Virus record (IMG/VR): IMGVR_UViG_3300009084_000003
Coordinates: 1-64,000 of that record
Length of the DNA stretch: 64,000 nt
From: a virus
Direction: 5' to 3' (one strand)
A model generated the notes under the pieces. That model was not told where the DNA came from and did not search any database. It saw only the letters and a list, made by a program, of their open reading frames with translations. Numbering within the stretch: position 1 is the first letter of the stretch; every line of letters starts with the position of its first letter. Position numbers and translations under genes: made by a program. Positions 56,223 to 63,658 of this stretch are shown here, in pieces.

Positions 56223-56528
56223 ATGCAGTCGCAGATCGGCCCCGTCAACGTCAAGGTGTTCTCCGGCCTCGAACCTGACGGTGAGGAGTACAAGCGCTGC
56301 CGCATCTCGTTCCTGGGATCGAACCCAGTGACAGCGAAGATGTGGAAGATGTGGGACGGCCGCTGGCTTGAAGTCGACACGCTCACCCACGCCTCGGTCG
56401 TTGAGAAGGGTAAGGATTCCATGATTGTGGGTACATCAAAGGCGCTGACCGTCGAGGTCGGTCTCAGTTCTAGCAACGCCCAGGTGCGTTGGGAAGTGGA
56501 GTACGTCGGGTGTCGCAACTGCAACTGA
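56223..56528 (+). CDS. Hypothetical protein
   Basis: 101 residues, MQSQIGPVNVKVFSGLEPDG. Strand-rich, Lys/Trp in the middle (AKMWKMWDGRW) and a C-terminal CRNCN. Overlaps the next gene by 19 bases. Not recognised. Confidence 0.55.
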   Translation: MQSQIGPVNVKVFSGLEPDGEEYKRCRISFLGSNPVTAKMWKMWDGRWLEVDTLTHASVVEKGKDSMIVGTSKALTVEVGLSSSNAQVRWEVEYVGCRNCN

Positions 56529-56815
56529 CCATCATTCTGTCGTTGGCCTGCTATCGGGTCACCCGGTTCATCGTCGAGGACACGCTCATCGCCGGGTTTC
56601 GTATCTGGCTGCACACCGTCATCCTGGGCAGGAAGCCCAGACTGTGGCGCGAGAAGCTACAAGAACTGATCTCGTGTCAGTTCTGCATCTCCGTGTGGAT
56701 CGCCGGGGCCTTGGTGTCCATCGCCGACTACTTCGGCCCCGTCGCCCTGCCGGGTATTCAGTGGGCCGCGGTTGCTGCTGGTTCCATAATCATCTGGCAA
56801 GTCGTTGAGGAGTAG
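56510..56815 (+). CDS. DUF1360-like membrane protein
   Basis: 101 residues from GTG 56510. SLACYRVTRFIVEDTL, LISCQFCISVWIAGALVSI and a C-terminal hydrophobic segment match the DUF1360 pattern, with three membrane-associated segments and a CxxC in the second. Phage homologues are common; role unknown. Confidence 0.65.
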   Translation: MSQLQLTIILSLACYRVTRFIVEDTLIAGFRIWLHTVILGRKPRLWREKLQELISCQFCISVWIAGALVSIADYFGPVALPGIQWAAVAAGSIIIWQVVEE

Positions 56816-56824
56816 GGTCCACCC

Positions 56825-57259
56825 ATGAGCGAGACAGTCACCTTCGATGAGCTGATGGGCCGCGAGTTGTTCGTTGAGCTGGTCGCGGGCGGGGTTGCGC
56901 CGATCAACGCTGGCATCCAGGTGGGGTGGACGCCACGTCAGTTGAAGCGAGAGCTGGCCGACCGTGATTTCAGGGAGCTGGTCGACGCCGCGTCTGAGCG
57001 CCTGATCGGGTCGGTGGAGGAGACGCTGGTCGCCGTTGCGAAGCGGGGGAATGTCGCCGCCATCACCCTGTTCCTCTTCAACCGCGCCCCCGACCGCTGG
57101 CGCGACGTGAAGCGCATCGAGATAAAGAACGACCTCACCATCAGTCTCGGCATGGTCGCCTCCGTGAAACAGGGGGCGCTGGAGCTACTGCGCGAGCAGG
57201 GCGTTGGGGCTATCCAGGCCCTAGAGCCGCCGATCATCGACGCGGAGGTCGTGGAGTGA
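56825..57259 (+). CDS. Terminase small subunit
   Basis: 144 residues; TAGGGT ends six bases before the ATG, so leaderless. A helix-turn-helix (NAGIQVGWTPRQLKRELADR) and a following helical region with RDVKRIEIKND fit the DNA-recognition role. GTGA-coupled to the large subunit. Recognises the packaging site, not identified here. Confidence 0.75.
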   Translation: MSETVTFDELMGRELFVELVAGGVAPINAGIQVGWTPRQLKRELADRDFRELVDAASERLIGSVEETLVAVAKRGNVAAITLFLFNRAPDRWRDVKRIEIKNDLTISLGMVASVKQGALELLREQGVGAIQALEPPIIDAEVVE

Positions 57260-58809
57260 CGCCCGAACAGGAGCACCTTCAACGCATCGCCCTACCCTCG
57301 AAGGTCGGCCAGCACATCGGCCAAGAGGTCTTCGGTGAGCCGTACATCATGTTCCCGTTCGTCGCTCACGCCGAGCAACGCATCGTCGACGCGATCATGG
57401 ACACCGAACACGAACGCTACGTGATCGTGAACGCCCCACCGCAGGTCGGCAAGTCGACCTACTGCGGCATCCTGCTGCCATTCTGGGTCACCGGCATGTT
57501 CCCACAGTGGCAGGTCATGTACATCTCGTACTCCGACGACTTCTCGACCGCTCGCGGCAAAGACGTTCGCACCCTCCACAACTTGTACGGCAATGAGTTG
57601 TTCGGTTCGCGCATTGACCCTGACTTCACGATGGCAACCGACTGGCGGGTGTCGGGCGGGCGAGGCGGGATGCTGTCGGTCGGTGTCGGTGGTCTTATCA
57701 CTGGCCGACCGGGCCACGTCATCATCATCGACGACCTCATCAAGAATGCCCAGGAGGCAGCGTCCGCAGCGACGAAGAGGGCGCACTTGGCGGAGTGGGA
57801 TGGAACAATCAACCGCCGCATCCAGCCGGGCGGCACCGTCATCATTATTGCTACCCGCTGGGCAGAGGATGATCTGTCGGGCGCGCTGATTGAGCGCATG
57901 AAAGAGCCGGGCTACTCCGGCCCACAGTGGGAGATCATTGAGTTCCCTGCGTTCGCTGAACCCGCCGACGACGTCGAGCTGACCGACGAAGAGTTGGAGC
58001 AGTGGCGTGACGTCATTGGCCGCGAGAACGGCGAAGTGCTCGACTGTCGGTTCTCTCGCATCCCCTCGCGTCCTCCCGAAGACTTCTTCACTCTCGTGCG
58101 CGCAGGCATGGACGGATTCGCCTGGTCGTGTCTTTACCAGCAGAAACCCTCCGCTCGTGAGGGCGGCATGTTCCCTGTCGTCAATTGGCAGTTCTACGAA
58201 CACGCCGAGCTGCCGCAGATGGACAAGCAGGTTCGCATCTGGGACTTGGCCGCGACCGAGGGGGGTGGTGACTGGACGGTCGGCACGCTGATGGGCAGGG
58301 CGGGTGACAAGTTCTACGTGCTCGACGTCCAGCGGTTCCGCAAGAGTGCTGGCGGGGTGCAGGATGAGGTGAAGCGCGTCGCAGCGAGGGACGGCTTCAA
58401 CATCAAGATCAAGTTCGAGGAAGAGAAGGGCGGCTCGGGCAAATCAGTCACCGAGGCGTACCGCCGCCTGCTCGTTGGTCACACCGTCGAACCCTCGAAG
58501 GCTGAAGGCGACAAGGAATCCCGCTGCACCCCGTACTCGTCGGAGCAGAACAAGAGGCGAGTGTTCCTTCCTCGCCCTGGCACTGCCGATTGGGATGTCA
58601 AGGTGTTCATCGAGGAGCACCGCAAGATGATGGGTGACGGTCGCCGCCCCAAGCACGACGACCAGATCGACACCGCCGCCTACTGCGTGTTGGAGCTGCT
58701 CGGCGCTGGCACTGTCGAGATGTGGTCCCCGACGTCAGGGTCGAACTGGATGACCGCTCAGCAGCAGATGGACCGACTAATAGAGGAGCGCTTCCCGTGG
58801 GAGGGGTAG
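57256..58809 (+). CDS. Terminase large subunit
   Basis: 517 residues from GTG 57256. Walker A NAPPQVGKST at 59-68; Walker B HVIIIDDL near 155; the nuclease domain has RIWDLAATEGGGDWT near 335 and DDQIDTAAY near 475, the acidic residues for two metals. ATP-driven DNA packaging and cutting at the portal. Its 3' end overlaps the convergent gene at 58777 by 33 bases. Placed at the end of the structural block rather than its start, unusual for siphoviruses. Confidence 0.9.
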   Translation: MTPEQEHLQRIALPSKVGQHIGQEVFGEPYIMFPFVAHAEQRIVDAIMDTEHERYVIVNAPPQVGKSTYCGILLPFWVTGMFPQWQVMYISYSDDFSTARGKDVRTLHNLYGNELFGSRIDPDFTMATDWRVSGGRGGMLSVGVGGLITGRPGHVIIIDDLIKNAQEAASAATKRAHLAEWDGTINRRIQPGGTVIIIATRWAEDDLSGALIERMKEPGYSGPQWEIIEFPAFAEPADDVELTDEELEQWRDVIGRENGEVLDCRFSRIPSRPPEDFFTLVRAGMDGFAWSCLYQQKPSAREGGMFPVVNWQFYEHAELPQMDKQVRIWDLAATEGGGDWTVGTLMGRAGDKFYVLDVQRFRKSAGGVQDEVKRVAARDGFNIKIKFEEEKGGSGKSVTEAYRRLLVGHTVEPSKAEGDKESRCTPYSSEQNKRRVFLPRPGTADWDVKVFIEEHRKMMGDGRRPKHDDQIDTAAYCVLELLGAGTVEMWSPTSGSNWMTAQQQMDRLIEERFPWEG

Positions 58810-59247
58810 CCACTTCGTCACTCGCTGGCCGTTGCGGGCCGTCTCCCATACCGGGGAGAGCAGCACGGACATCTTGTTCGGTCGCAGGTATGGGGTGTAG
58901 GCGTCGTCCCCGTCACCCCATGCAGGTATCTCCAACGCCCACCAGCCGAGAGCGCCCTTGCCTATCAGGGCTGGGTGGGTGTCGATGTAGTTCAGCGCCT
59001 TCGTGATTGAACGCAGAGCGAGAACATACCTGCCTGCGACCTCGGCGCGCTTGCCCCCGTGCGGCCCGAACGAGTGGTCGATGAGTCGTTTCTGGATGTG
59101 GAGCCAGCAGGCATAGCTGACCTTGACGTCCACCCGCTCGCCTACCCATCGCACGTTCTGGCCGAGGGCCTCAACAAGAGCCGAGTCGTCGCCTGCCATC
59201 TCCATCACTGCGGCGTAACCGCGGCGGGTGAGGCGCACCCACTCCAT
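58777..59247 (-). CDS. Hypothetical protein
   Basis: 156 residues from ATG 59247 with GATGAGGTGG upstream. Helical N-terminus (RRGYAAVMEMAGDDSALVEA) and an alpha/beta middle with Trp-rich segment ALGWWALEIPAWGDGDD. Last gene of the leftward DNA-metabolism operon, overlapping the terminase 3' end. Not recognised. Confidence 0.6.
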   Translation of the reverse strand: MEWVRLTRRGYAAVMEMAGDDSALVEALGQNVRWVGERVDVKVSYACWLHIQKRLIDHSFGPHGGKRAEVAGRYVLALRSITKALNYIDTHPALIGKGALGWWALEIPAWGDGDDAYTPYLRPNKMSVLLSPVWETARNGQRVTKWLPLPREALLY

Positions 59248-59435
59248 CACCACCTCATCGCTTCCATCTCTTCGTACAGGTTGTCGAAGACCTCCGGCAT
59301 GAAGCGAGCAAGGTGTCCAATGCTCGGCTGGTTCTCGGCCCCCAACACCACGCCGATCATGATGCCAATGTCCTTGTCTTTCCGCCCCCAGTCGCGCAGC
59401 CTCGACACCGCAGGGAGACGCTCGTCCTCGGTCAT
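59247..59435 (-). CDS. Small hypothetical protein
   Basis: 62 residues, MTEDERLPAVSRLRDWGRKD, helical. ATGA overlap with the upstream gene and TGATG with the next. Not recognised. Confidence 0.55.
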   Translation of the reverse strand: MTEDERLPAVSRLRDWGRKDKDIGIMIGVVLGAENQPSIGHLARFMPEVFDNLYEEMEAMRW

Positions 59436-59620
59436 GTGCGCCACCGCTCGAACCGGCGCATCGTTGAATGCTTCTGCGCTCGCTCGATCCTGTCGCCCAA
59501 GGCATTCAGATGGAGAACCCAGCAGCCGTACGCCAGCTTGCGCAGGGCGGTTTCGTACCAGACGGGATGGAAGATGTCGAACAACAGGCGTTCCTCGGCG
59601 GCATGGCTGAGGCCCTCCAC
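59432..59620 (-). CDS. Small helical protein
   Basis: 62 residues from GTG 59620, directly after the TAA of the LexA-like gene. MEGLSHAAEERLLFDIFHPV then LRKLAYGCWVLHLNALGDRI: amphipathic helices. Being translated immediately after the LexA-like protein, it could be its partner. Function unknown. Confidence 0.55.
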   Translation of the reverse strand: MEGLSHAAEERLLFDIFHPVWYETALRKLAYGCWVLHLNALGDRIERAQKHSTMRRFERWRT

Positions 59621-59860
59621 TTAGACCGCCTCCGTCAGCGCCGCCATCCCAGCGGCGGTGATCGTGATGGCGCGGGGTGCGTCGGGGTACATGGTGATGA
59701 GGCCCTTCGCCTGCAACAGCTTCAAGTTCGCGTTGGTGCTTGCCGGGGACGCCAGCCCGCAACCTTTGGCGATCTCACGCTGTGATGGAACGAAGCCGCG
59801 GGTGTCGACTGATTCTTTGATGATGCGAATGATGTCCCGTTCGCGCTGCGTGATGGTCAT
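59621..59860 (-). CDS. Stand-alone LexA-type DNA-binding domain (no autoprotease)
   Basis: 79 residues. TQRERDIIRIIKESVDTRGF then VPSQREIAKGCGLASPAS, LKLLQAKGLI and PRAITIT follow the LexA N-terminal winged helix-turn-helix from end to end. In full LexA a cleavage site and S24 peptidase (Ser/Lys) follow; here the protein ends, so it can bind DNA but not be cleaved by RecA. Helix 3 (about 37-50) would read GAAC-N4-GTTC boxes, nine of which are clustered at 10655-10908. AGGAG lies upstream; in ATGA overlap. Without its dimerisation domain, binding may need paired or clustered boxes. Confidence 0.85.
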   Translation of the reverse strand: MTITQRERDIIRIIKESVDTRGFVPSQREIAKGCGLASPASTNANLKLLQAKGLITMYPDAPRAITITAAGMAALTEAV

Positions 59861-60162
59861 GTGTTGATCTCCTGTTCGGCGTGTGTGGTCGGAACGCTAG
59901 CGGGTTCAAGAAGCCGGTAGCAGTAGATGGTCAGGTCGTCCGTCTGGGTGACAACCTGCGGGGCGGGTGCTGTGTACAAGCGAACGTCCAAGAGTTCCCC
60001 GTCATGGGTGGAAAGTGTGGCTTCGAGAATCGCCGCCGTCCACGGCATCCGGTACACGGCGCTCCCGTTGTTGAGGTTGAGGCTGATGGGGAACAGATCG
60101 AACCGCCTGCCGCCTGTCGTCCTTATCGTCAGCACGGGGGCGGTGAAGTAGTTGATGCTCAC
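59857..60162 (-). CDS. Hypothetical protein
   Basis: 101 residues from GTG 60162 in a GTGA overlap. MSINYFTAPVLTIRTTGGRR then FDLFPISLNLNNGSAVYRMP: beta-rich. It lies between the methyltransferase and LexA-like genes. Not recognised. Confidence 0.6.
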   Translation of the reverse strand: MSINYFTAPVLTIRTTGGRRFDLFPISLNLNNGSAVYRMPWTAAILEATLSTHDGELLDVRLYTAPAPQVVTQTDDLTIYCYRLLEPASVPTTHAEQEINT

Positions 60163-60938
60163 ATCTTCACCTTCCGGGGCTTCGGCTTGCGGAAGACGAA
60201 GCACACGCTGTAGTTGTTGCGTGCGTGCTTCACCTTGCGCTCGATGCGGCCGGTGCCCTTGCACTTGTGGCAAACCTGCACCCCGACGACCTCCCCGACG
60301 ACAACAACGGCCGTCTCTCCGCTGCCTCCGCACGCTTTGCATGGGCCGTCCTTTGGTTGGGCGCGCACGTCGCCGATATGGATGAGCATGTCGTGGATCG
60401 TCAACCCCATCGCCAGCGCAGCGTCACGCGCCCACCAGTCGCCGTCCTTACGGACGCCCGATGAGATGTACGGGGCGCACTTGGCGAGAATCAGCCCGCC
60501 GGGCTTCGTGATCTTCATGGCCTCGCGGAGACCGAGTTCGTTGTCGGCCTGCAATAGCTCGGGTGTGGTCGCTGCGTTCTCCAGCCCGTAGCGGCCCATG
60601 AAGTCCGGCAGCCCCGACGTAGCCCGACCCCCCATTGAAACGTAGGGCGGGTCGAAGACCACCACGTCGAACTGCTCGGTGTAACCGAAGGACGGGATGA
60701 ATACATCGCGGTAGTCGGGCAACACGCACAGCCATGCTGCCTGCTCATCCTGCGTTGTTTGCTCGGGAGTTTCGACGCACCCGATGAAGTCGCCAGGGTG
60801 CGTGTAGTGCGTCCACCACTTCCCACCCCCGTAGGTGAGGTCGATCACTCGGTCGGTGGGTTTGATGTAGCCCAGCTCAACGATGTCCACGATCATGTCG
60901 GCGTTTGTCGGCCATTTCGTGGCTGCGGTGACGGTCAT
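60159..60938 (-). CDS. DNA methyltransferase with DnaJ-type zinc insertion
   Basis: 259 residues. DLTYGGGKWW near residue 33 replaces the usual DPF-x-G-x-G motif I, and FDPPYV near 96 is motif IV of N6-adenine or N4-cytosine methylases, for which S-adenosylmethionine is the donor. KPGGLILAKC near 150 is motif VIII-like. Residues 195-235 hold CKACGGSG and CHKCKGTG, the pattern of DnaJ zinc fingers, then a C-terminal basic tail. Could protect phage DNA from restriction. Confidence 0.75.
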   Translation of the reverse strand: MTVTAATKWPTNADMIVDIVELGYIKPTDRVIDLTYGGGKWWTHYTHPGDFIGCVETPEQTTQDEQAAWLCVLPDYRDVFIPSFGYTEQFDVVVFDPPYVSMGGRATSGLPDFMGRYGLENAATTPELLQADNELGLREAMKITKPGGLILAKCAPYISSGVRKDGDWWARDAALAMGLTIHDMLIHIGDVRAQPKDGPCKACGGSGETAVVVVGEVVGVQVCHKCKGTGRIERKVKHARNNYSVCFVFRKPKPRKVKM

Positions 60939-61159
60939 TTCAACCCCCGATCTTTCGGGTCACTCGACAGGGCGTATCTTGCGAGCCTCAGGACGCCGAC
61001 GAACGTGATGAAAAGGCCAAGCTGCCAATGCCAAAACCACACAAACGTCCAGCCAACGACTGCCGACACCGCCGCGATAAGGACAAGTGAAGCTGCGGCC
61101 AATGCCCGACTCTCGCTTCTGCTATCCAGGTTCCTTGTGAGTTGTTCTTTCCAGTTCAT
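60935..61159 (-). CDS. Small membrane protein
   Basis: 74 residues, MNWKEQLTRNLDSRSESRAL. Two hydrophobic segments (AAASLVLIAAVSAVVGWTFV and WHWQLGLFITFVGVLRLARY). ATG 61159 is preceded by GGGAGG. Short cytoplasmic N-terminus and basic end. Not recognised. Confidence 0.6.
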   Translation of the reverse strand: MNWKEQLTRNLDSRSESRALAAASLVLIAAVSAVVGWTFVWFWHWQLGLFITFVGVLRLARYALSSDPKDRGLK

Positions 61160-61215
61160 TCCTTGGCCTCCCGGGTCAAAGTTATACACAGCGAGTTGGC
61201 TGCGGTGACGGTCAT
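61156..61215 (-). CDS. 19-residue mini-ORF, mosaic of rusA and methyltransferase ends
   Basis: Reads MTVTAANSLCITLTREAKE. Its first 19 bases equal the start of the methyltransferase gene (60938), and its last part mirrors the end of the RusA protein (SSLSITLTWEAKE). ATGA overlaps at both ends keep the coupling intact. Likely a duplication remnant; may act only as a translation bridge. Confidence 0.5.
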   Translation of the reverse strand: MTVTAANSLCITLTREAKE

Positions 61216-61493
61216 GGGATCACTTTCCTGCTGGTGTGAGCTGGGCGCTCCATCTCGACGATCGCATCTGCCAAGGCCATCAGCCGCCCCTTCGCCTTCG
61301 AGCCGGTGATCTGCACCGTAGAGCGAGCGGCACTGCCGAAGTAGATGAAGCCAATATTGTTGGTGTTCAACGACACGGACATGGCCGAGCGCGGCATGGC
61401 GAGAATCAGCATCCCGTCAGGGCTTCCAAGGAACAGTTTGCGTCCTTGCCACACCTCAACGGTCGAGTAGTCGTCTATCTGGATGAGTCTCAT
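61212..61493 (-). CDS. Hypothetical protein
   Basis: 93 residues, MRLIQIDDYSTVEVWQGRKL. Strand-rich first half (LILAMPRSAMSVSLNTNNIG), helical end. GGGAGG precedes ATG 61493 within the rusA 3' end. Not recognised. Confidence 0.6.
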   Translation of the reverse strand: MRLIQIDDYSTVEVWQGRKLFLGSPDGMLILAMPRSAMSVSLNTNNIGFIYFGSAARSTVQITGSKAKGRLMALADAIVEMERPAHTSRKVIP

Positions 61494-61876
61494 TCCTTGG
61501 CCTCCCAAGTGAGCGTGATCGACAGCGAGCTGGCTGCGATGTCGGTGGTGAATGTTGGCTCGACGGTGTGGACGTGCTTCGAGTCGTCGTCGGGCCAGAC
61601 GGCCGCATCGGTGAACCCATCGCAAATTGCTTTGACCGTCGGAAAGAAATTGTGAGGGTCGCGCCGTTGGTCCGGCTTGTCGGTGCCGAACGCCACCCAT
61701 ATCTCGACGGTGGCGTCGGGTGCGGTGTGACAACGGATGCGATGCTGTTTCGCCCACCAGAACGCTGCAGCGCGCCAGACAGAAACAGACCCGGCACGCT
61801 CGGACCAGTGGCCGCGATCATTCATGTTGAGCAGCTTGTCGGGCTTTGGGACGGTGATCGAAAGGGTGGTGAGCAT
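61490..61876 (-). CDS. rusA: RusA-type Holliday junction resolvase
   Basis: 128 residues, similar in length to the family. NMNDRGHWSERAG and RRDPHNFFPTVKAICDGFTD then DDDSKHV give the conserved Asp/His cluster that binds magnesium at the active site. Cuts four-way junctions in phage recombination and replication. TAATG overlap with the upstream gene. Its last 14 codons were duplicated to the mini-ORF at 61156-61215. Confidence 0.85.
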   Translation of the reverse strand: MLTTLSITVPKPDKLLNMNDRGHWSERAGSVSVWRAAAFWWAKQHRIRCHTAPDATVEIWVAFGTDKPDQRRDPHNFFPTVKAICDGFTDAAVWPDDDSKHVHTVEPTFTTDIAASSLSITLTWEAKE

Positions 61877-62241
61877 TAGAACGCCACCCCATCGTGATGT
61901 TGGAGTTGGTCCACCAGCCACAACACATGTGCCGCCGCGTCGGTGTCCATATCGCGCAGCACCACGTTCGTTGCTTCCTTCGTGCCGACCACCAGAGGGC
62001 TCGCGCCCGCCACGGTTGAGTGGCCCATGATGGTGACGCCGGAGGCATCCACGCACACTCGCCGTCCGGGCATGATGTCGTGGTCAGGGAGCATCCAGAA
62101 CCGTCGTATGGCTGCGTTCAGATTCCACTGCACCCACGTTTGGGTACGAGGCCCGTACTGGTGGGTGATGATCCACGGCCCGACCGACTCGTACTCGAAC
62201 GACGGTGGGGTGGGAAGGGGAAGTTGCGCTCGGTCGGTCAT
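61876..62241 (-). CDS. Hypothetical protein
   Basis: 121 residues, MTDRAQLPLPTPPSFEYESV. Globular with PGRRVCVDASGVTIMGHSTV and helical C-terminus. Stop and next start share TAATG. Not recognised. Confidence 0.6.
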   Translation of the reverse strand: MTDRAQLPLPTPPSFEYESVGPWIITHQYGPRTQTWVQWNLNAAIRRFWMLPDHDIMPGRRVCVDASGVTIMGHSTVAGASPLVVGTKEATNVVLRDMDTDAAAHVLWLVDQLQHHDGVAF

Positions 62242-62330
62242 TGGAGAATCCCCCAAAGCCCCCAGCCGATCACAAGGATGCAGGCGGCCATCAGGGCGAC
62301 CATTGCCTTGCGGATGTACCTGACGGTCAT
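62238..62330 (-). CDS. Membrane micropeptide
   Basis: 30 residues, MTVRYIRKAMVALMAACILV then IGWGLWGILQ; basic N-terminus and one transmembrane helix. ATGA overlaps at both ends support a real gene. Confidence 0.55.
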   Translation of the reverse strand: MTVRYIRKAMVALMAACILVIGWGLWGILQ

Positions 62331-62827
62331 AGCTCTACTCGTTTCAGTGTGTAGCCGGTGTGTTGTTCCTCGAAGACGGCATCGAACTCGACGCCCAGCT
62401 CTTTGACCCCACCGACCTTCGGCATGGTGGATGGGGAGACATACAGCCCCTCCATCAGTTCGACGGCTTTCGCCACCGCTTCCATCGGGCTGACGTCGCC
62501 AGTGTCGCGGTCCAACACCGCGTCGATAGCGACCTGATTGACGAGCAGGCGAATGGCTGGCATGTTTGGGCGTTTCTTGAACTCTGCCTTCTTCGACCAC
62601 GCAGTCGTGTTGCCCTTGCCGTCGGAGACAAGGATGGGCTGTTCGATCTGCGAGATCGCCCGAGATTCAAGGAACGCAATGGTGTTGCCGAGCGCCTTGT
62701 AGACCTCGCGTGCAGCGTCCAACAGGACCACCGACTGCTCGGCCGAGAGCGTGCCCGACAGGTCGGTCAACCCTTCGGCCACGTCTTTCATGGCCAGCAG
62801 GTCAGCGACCCCGATGTCGTAGCTCAC
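62327..62827 (-). CDS. Hypothetical protein of the recombination operon
   Basis: 166 residues from GTG 62827. Helical N-terminal half (DVAEGLTDLSGTLSAEQSVV, AAREVYKALGNTIAFLES); then AEFKKRPNMPAIRLLVNQVA and VGGVKELGVEFDAVFEEQH. Located between SSB and RusA, so it probably works in DNA replication or recombination. Not recognised. Confidence 0.6.
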   Translation of the reverse strand: MSYDIGVADLLAMKDVAEGLTDLSGTLSAEQSVVLLDAAREVYKALGNTIAFLESRAISQIEQPILVSDGKGNTTAWSKKAEFKKRPNMPAIRLLVNQVAIDAVLDRDTGDVSPMEAVAKAVELMEGLYVSPSTMPKVGGVKELGVEFDAVFEEQHTGYTLKRVEL

Positions 62828-62913
62828 GACGCCACCATCCTGACTACGAGCATCAAGACGAGGCCCATCAGGGCGGCACCGAAACACATGGAGGCGAAGG
62901 AGATGCGGCTCAC
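62824..62913 (-). CDS. Membrane micropeptide
   Basis: 29 residues from GTG 62913; MSRISFASMCFGAALMGLVL then MLVVRMVAS: one hydrophobic helix. Lies in GTGA overlaps with SSB and the following gene. Confidence 0.5.
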   Translation of the reverse strand: MSRISFASMCFGAALMGLVLMLVVRMVAS

Positions 62914-63278
62914 TGCTTCTCCCGTTCGATGCGATCAACAACCGCAGTTGCCCAACGCAACGACACGCCGACCTCGTCAGCGACGAGCACCAGCTTCGAG
63001 CGTTTCTTGCCGGTGTCCTTGTCGTCCCACTCTTCCTGCTTCACCCGGCCGGTGCAAACCACCCGAGTGCCTTTCGCGCAGGAAGCGGCGACGTTCTCAG
63101 CGAGAGCGTTCCAGACGGTGACGTCCCACCAGGCGGTCTCTTCGACCCACTCTTCCTGCTTCTTGTAGCGGTGAGACACCGCAACAACGAGAGACGCAAT
63201 CGCGTGCCCGTTGTTCGTGAACCGTAGCTCCGGGTCTTTGCCCAGCGATCCGACGATGGTGACCATTGAGTCACTCAT
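62910..63278 (-). CDS. ssb: Single-stranded DNA-binding protein
   Basis: 122 residues with an OB fold: MVTIVGSLGKDPELRFTNNG, AIASLVVAVSHRY, WWDVTVWNALAENVAASCAK and GTRVVCTGRV follow bacterial SSB. The usual acidic C-terminal tail for partner binding is missing (ends EREKQ). GAAAGAAGG precedes ATG 63278. Coats phage replication intermediates. Confidence 0.9.
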   Translation of the reverse strand: MSDSMVTIVGSLGKDPELRFTNNGHAIASLVVAVSHRYKKQEEWVEETAWWDVTVWNALAENVAASCAKGTRVVCTGRVKQEEWDDKDTGKKRSKLVLVADEVGVSLRWATAVVDRIEREKQ

Positions 63279-63290
63279 GTTGCCTTCTTT

Positions 63291-63497
63291 CTATTCGTGG
63301 TAGGTGTTGAAGCCGTGGTCGAAGTCGGCCTTGTCGTCGACGTCGGGCCGCAAGCGGACGAGGGCGGGTTTGTCCAACATCGCGACGATCATCCGAGCCG
63401 CCGTGTAGTCGGGGTGTGGCCCGCCGGACAGGTACTCGTTCTTGAGGGCGACGACGATGATGTTGACCTCGTCGTCGGTGAGGTTGTAGAAGTTCAT
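63291..63497 (-). CDS. Small hypothetical protein
   Basis: 68 residues, MNFYNLTDDEVNIIVVALKN; helical then KADFDHGFNTYHE. ATGA overlap with the upstream gene. Not recognised. Confidence 0.6.
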   Translation of the reverse strand: MNFYNLTDDEVNIIVVALKNEYLSGGPHPDYTAARMIVAMLDKPALVRLRPDVDDKADFDHGFNTYHE

Positions 63498-63658
63498 GAT
63501 TTCTCCAACTGGAACTCGATGTCGTCCAGGTAGGGGCTGAGCCGATGGAGGAAGTGTTCGTAGCCCCCGTCGGAGAGGCCCATGTCATGGGAGAGGTCGA
63601 TGTGTTCCTCTTCCCACCCGTCGGTGTCGATGATCGCTGTGACTTTTATGCGTGCCAT
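63494..63658 (-). CDS. Small acidic protein
   Basis: 54 residues, MARIKVTAIIDTDGWEEEHI then LSHDMGLSDGGYEHFLHRLS: a strand followed by two helices, strongly acidic. TAATG/ATGA overlaps join it to both neighbours. Confidence 0.55.
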   Translation of the reverse strand: MARIKVTAIIDTDGWEEEHIDLSHDMGLSDGGYEHFLHRLSPYLDDIEFQLEKS

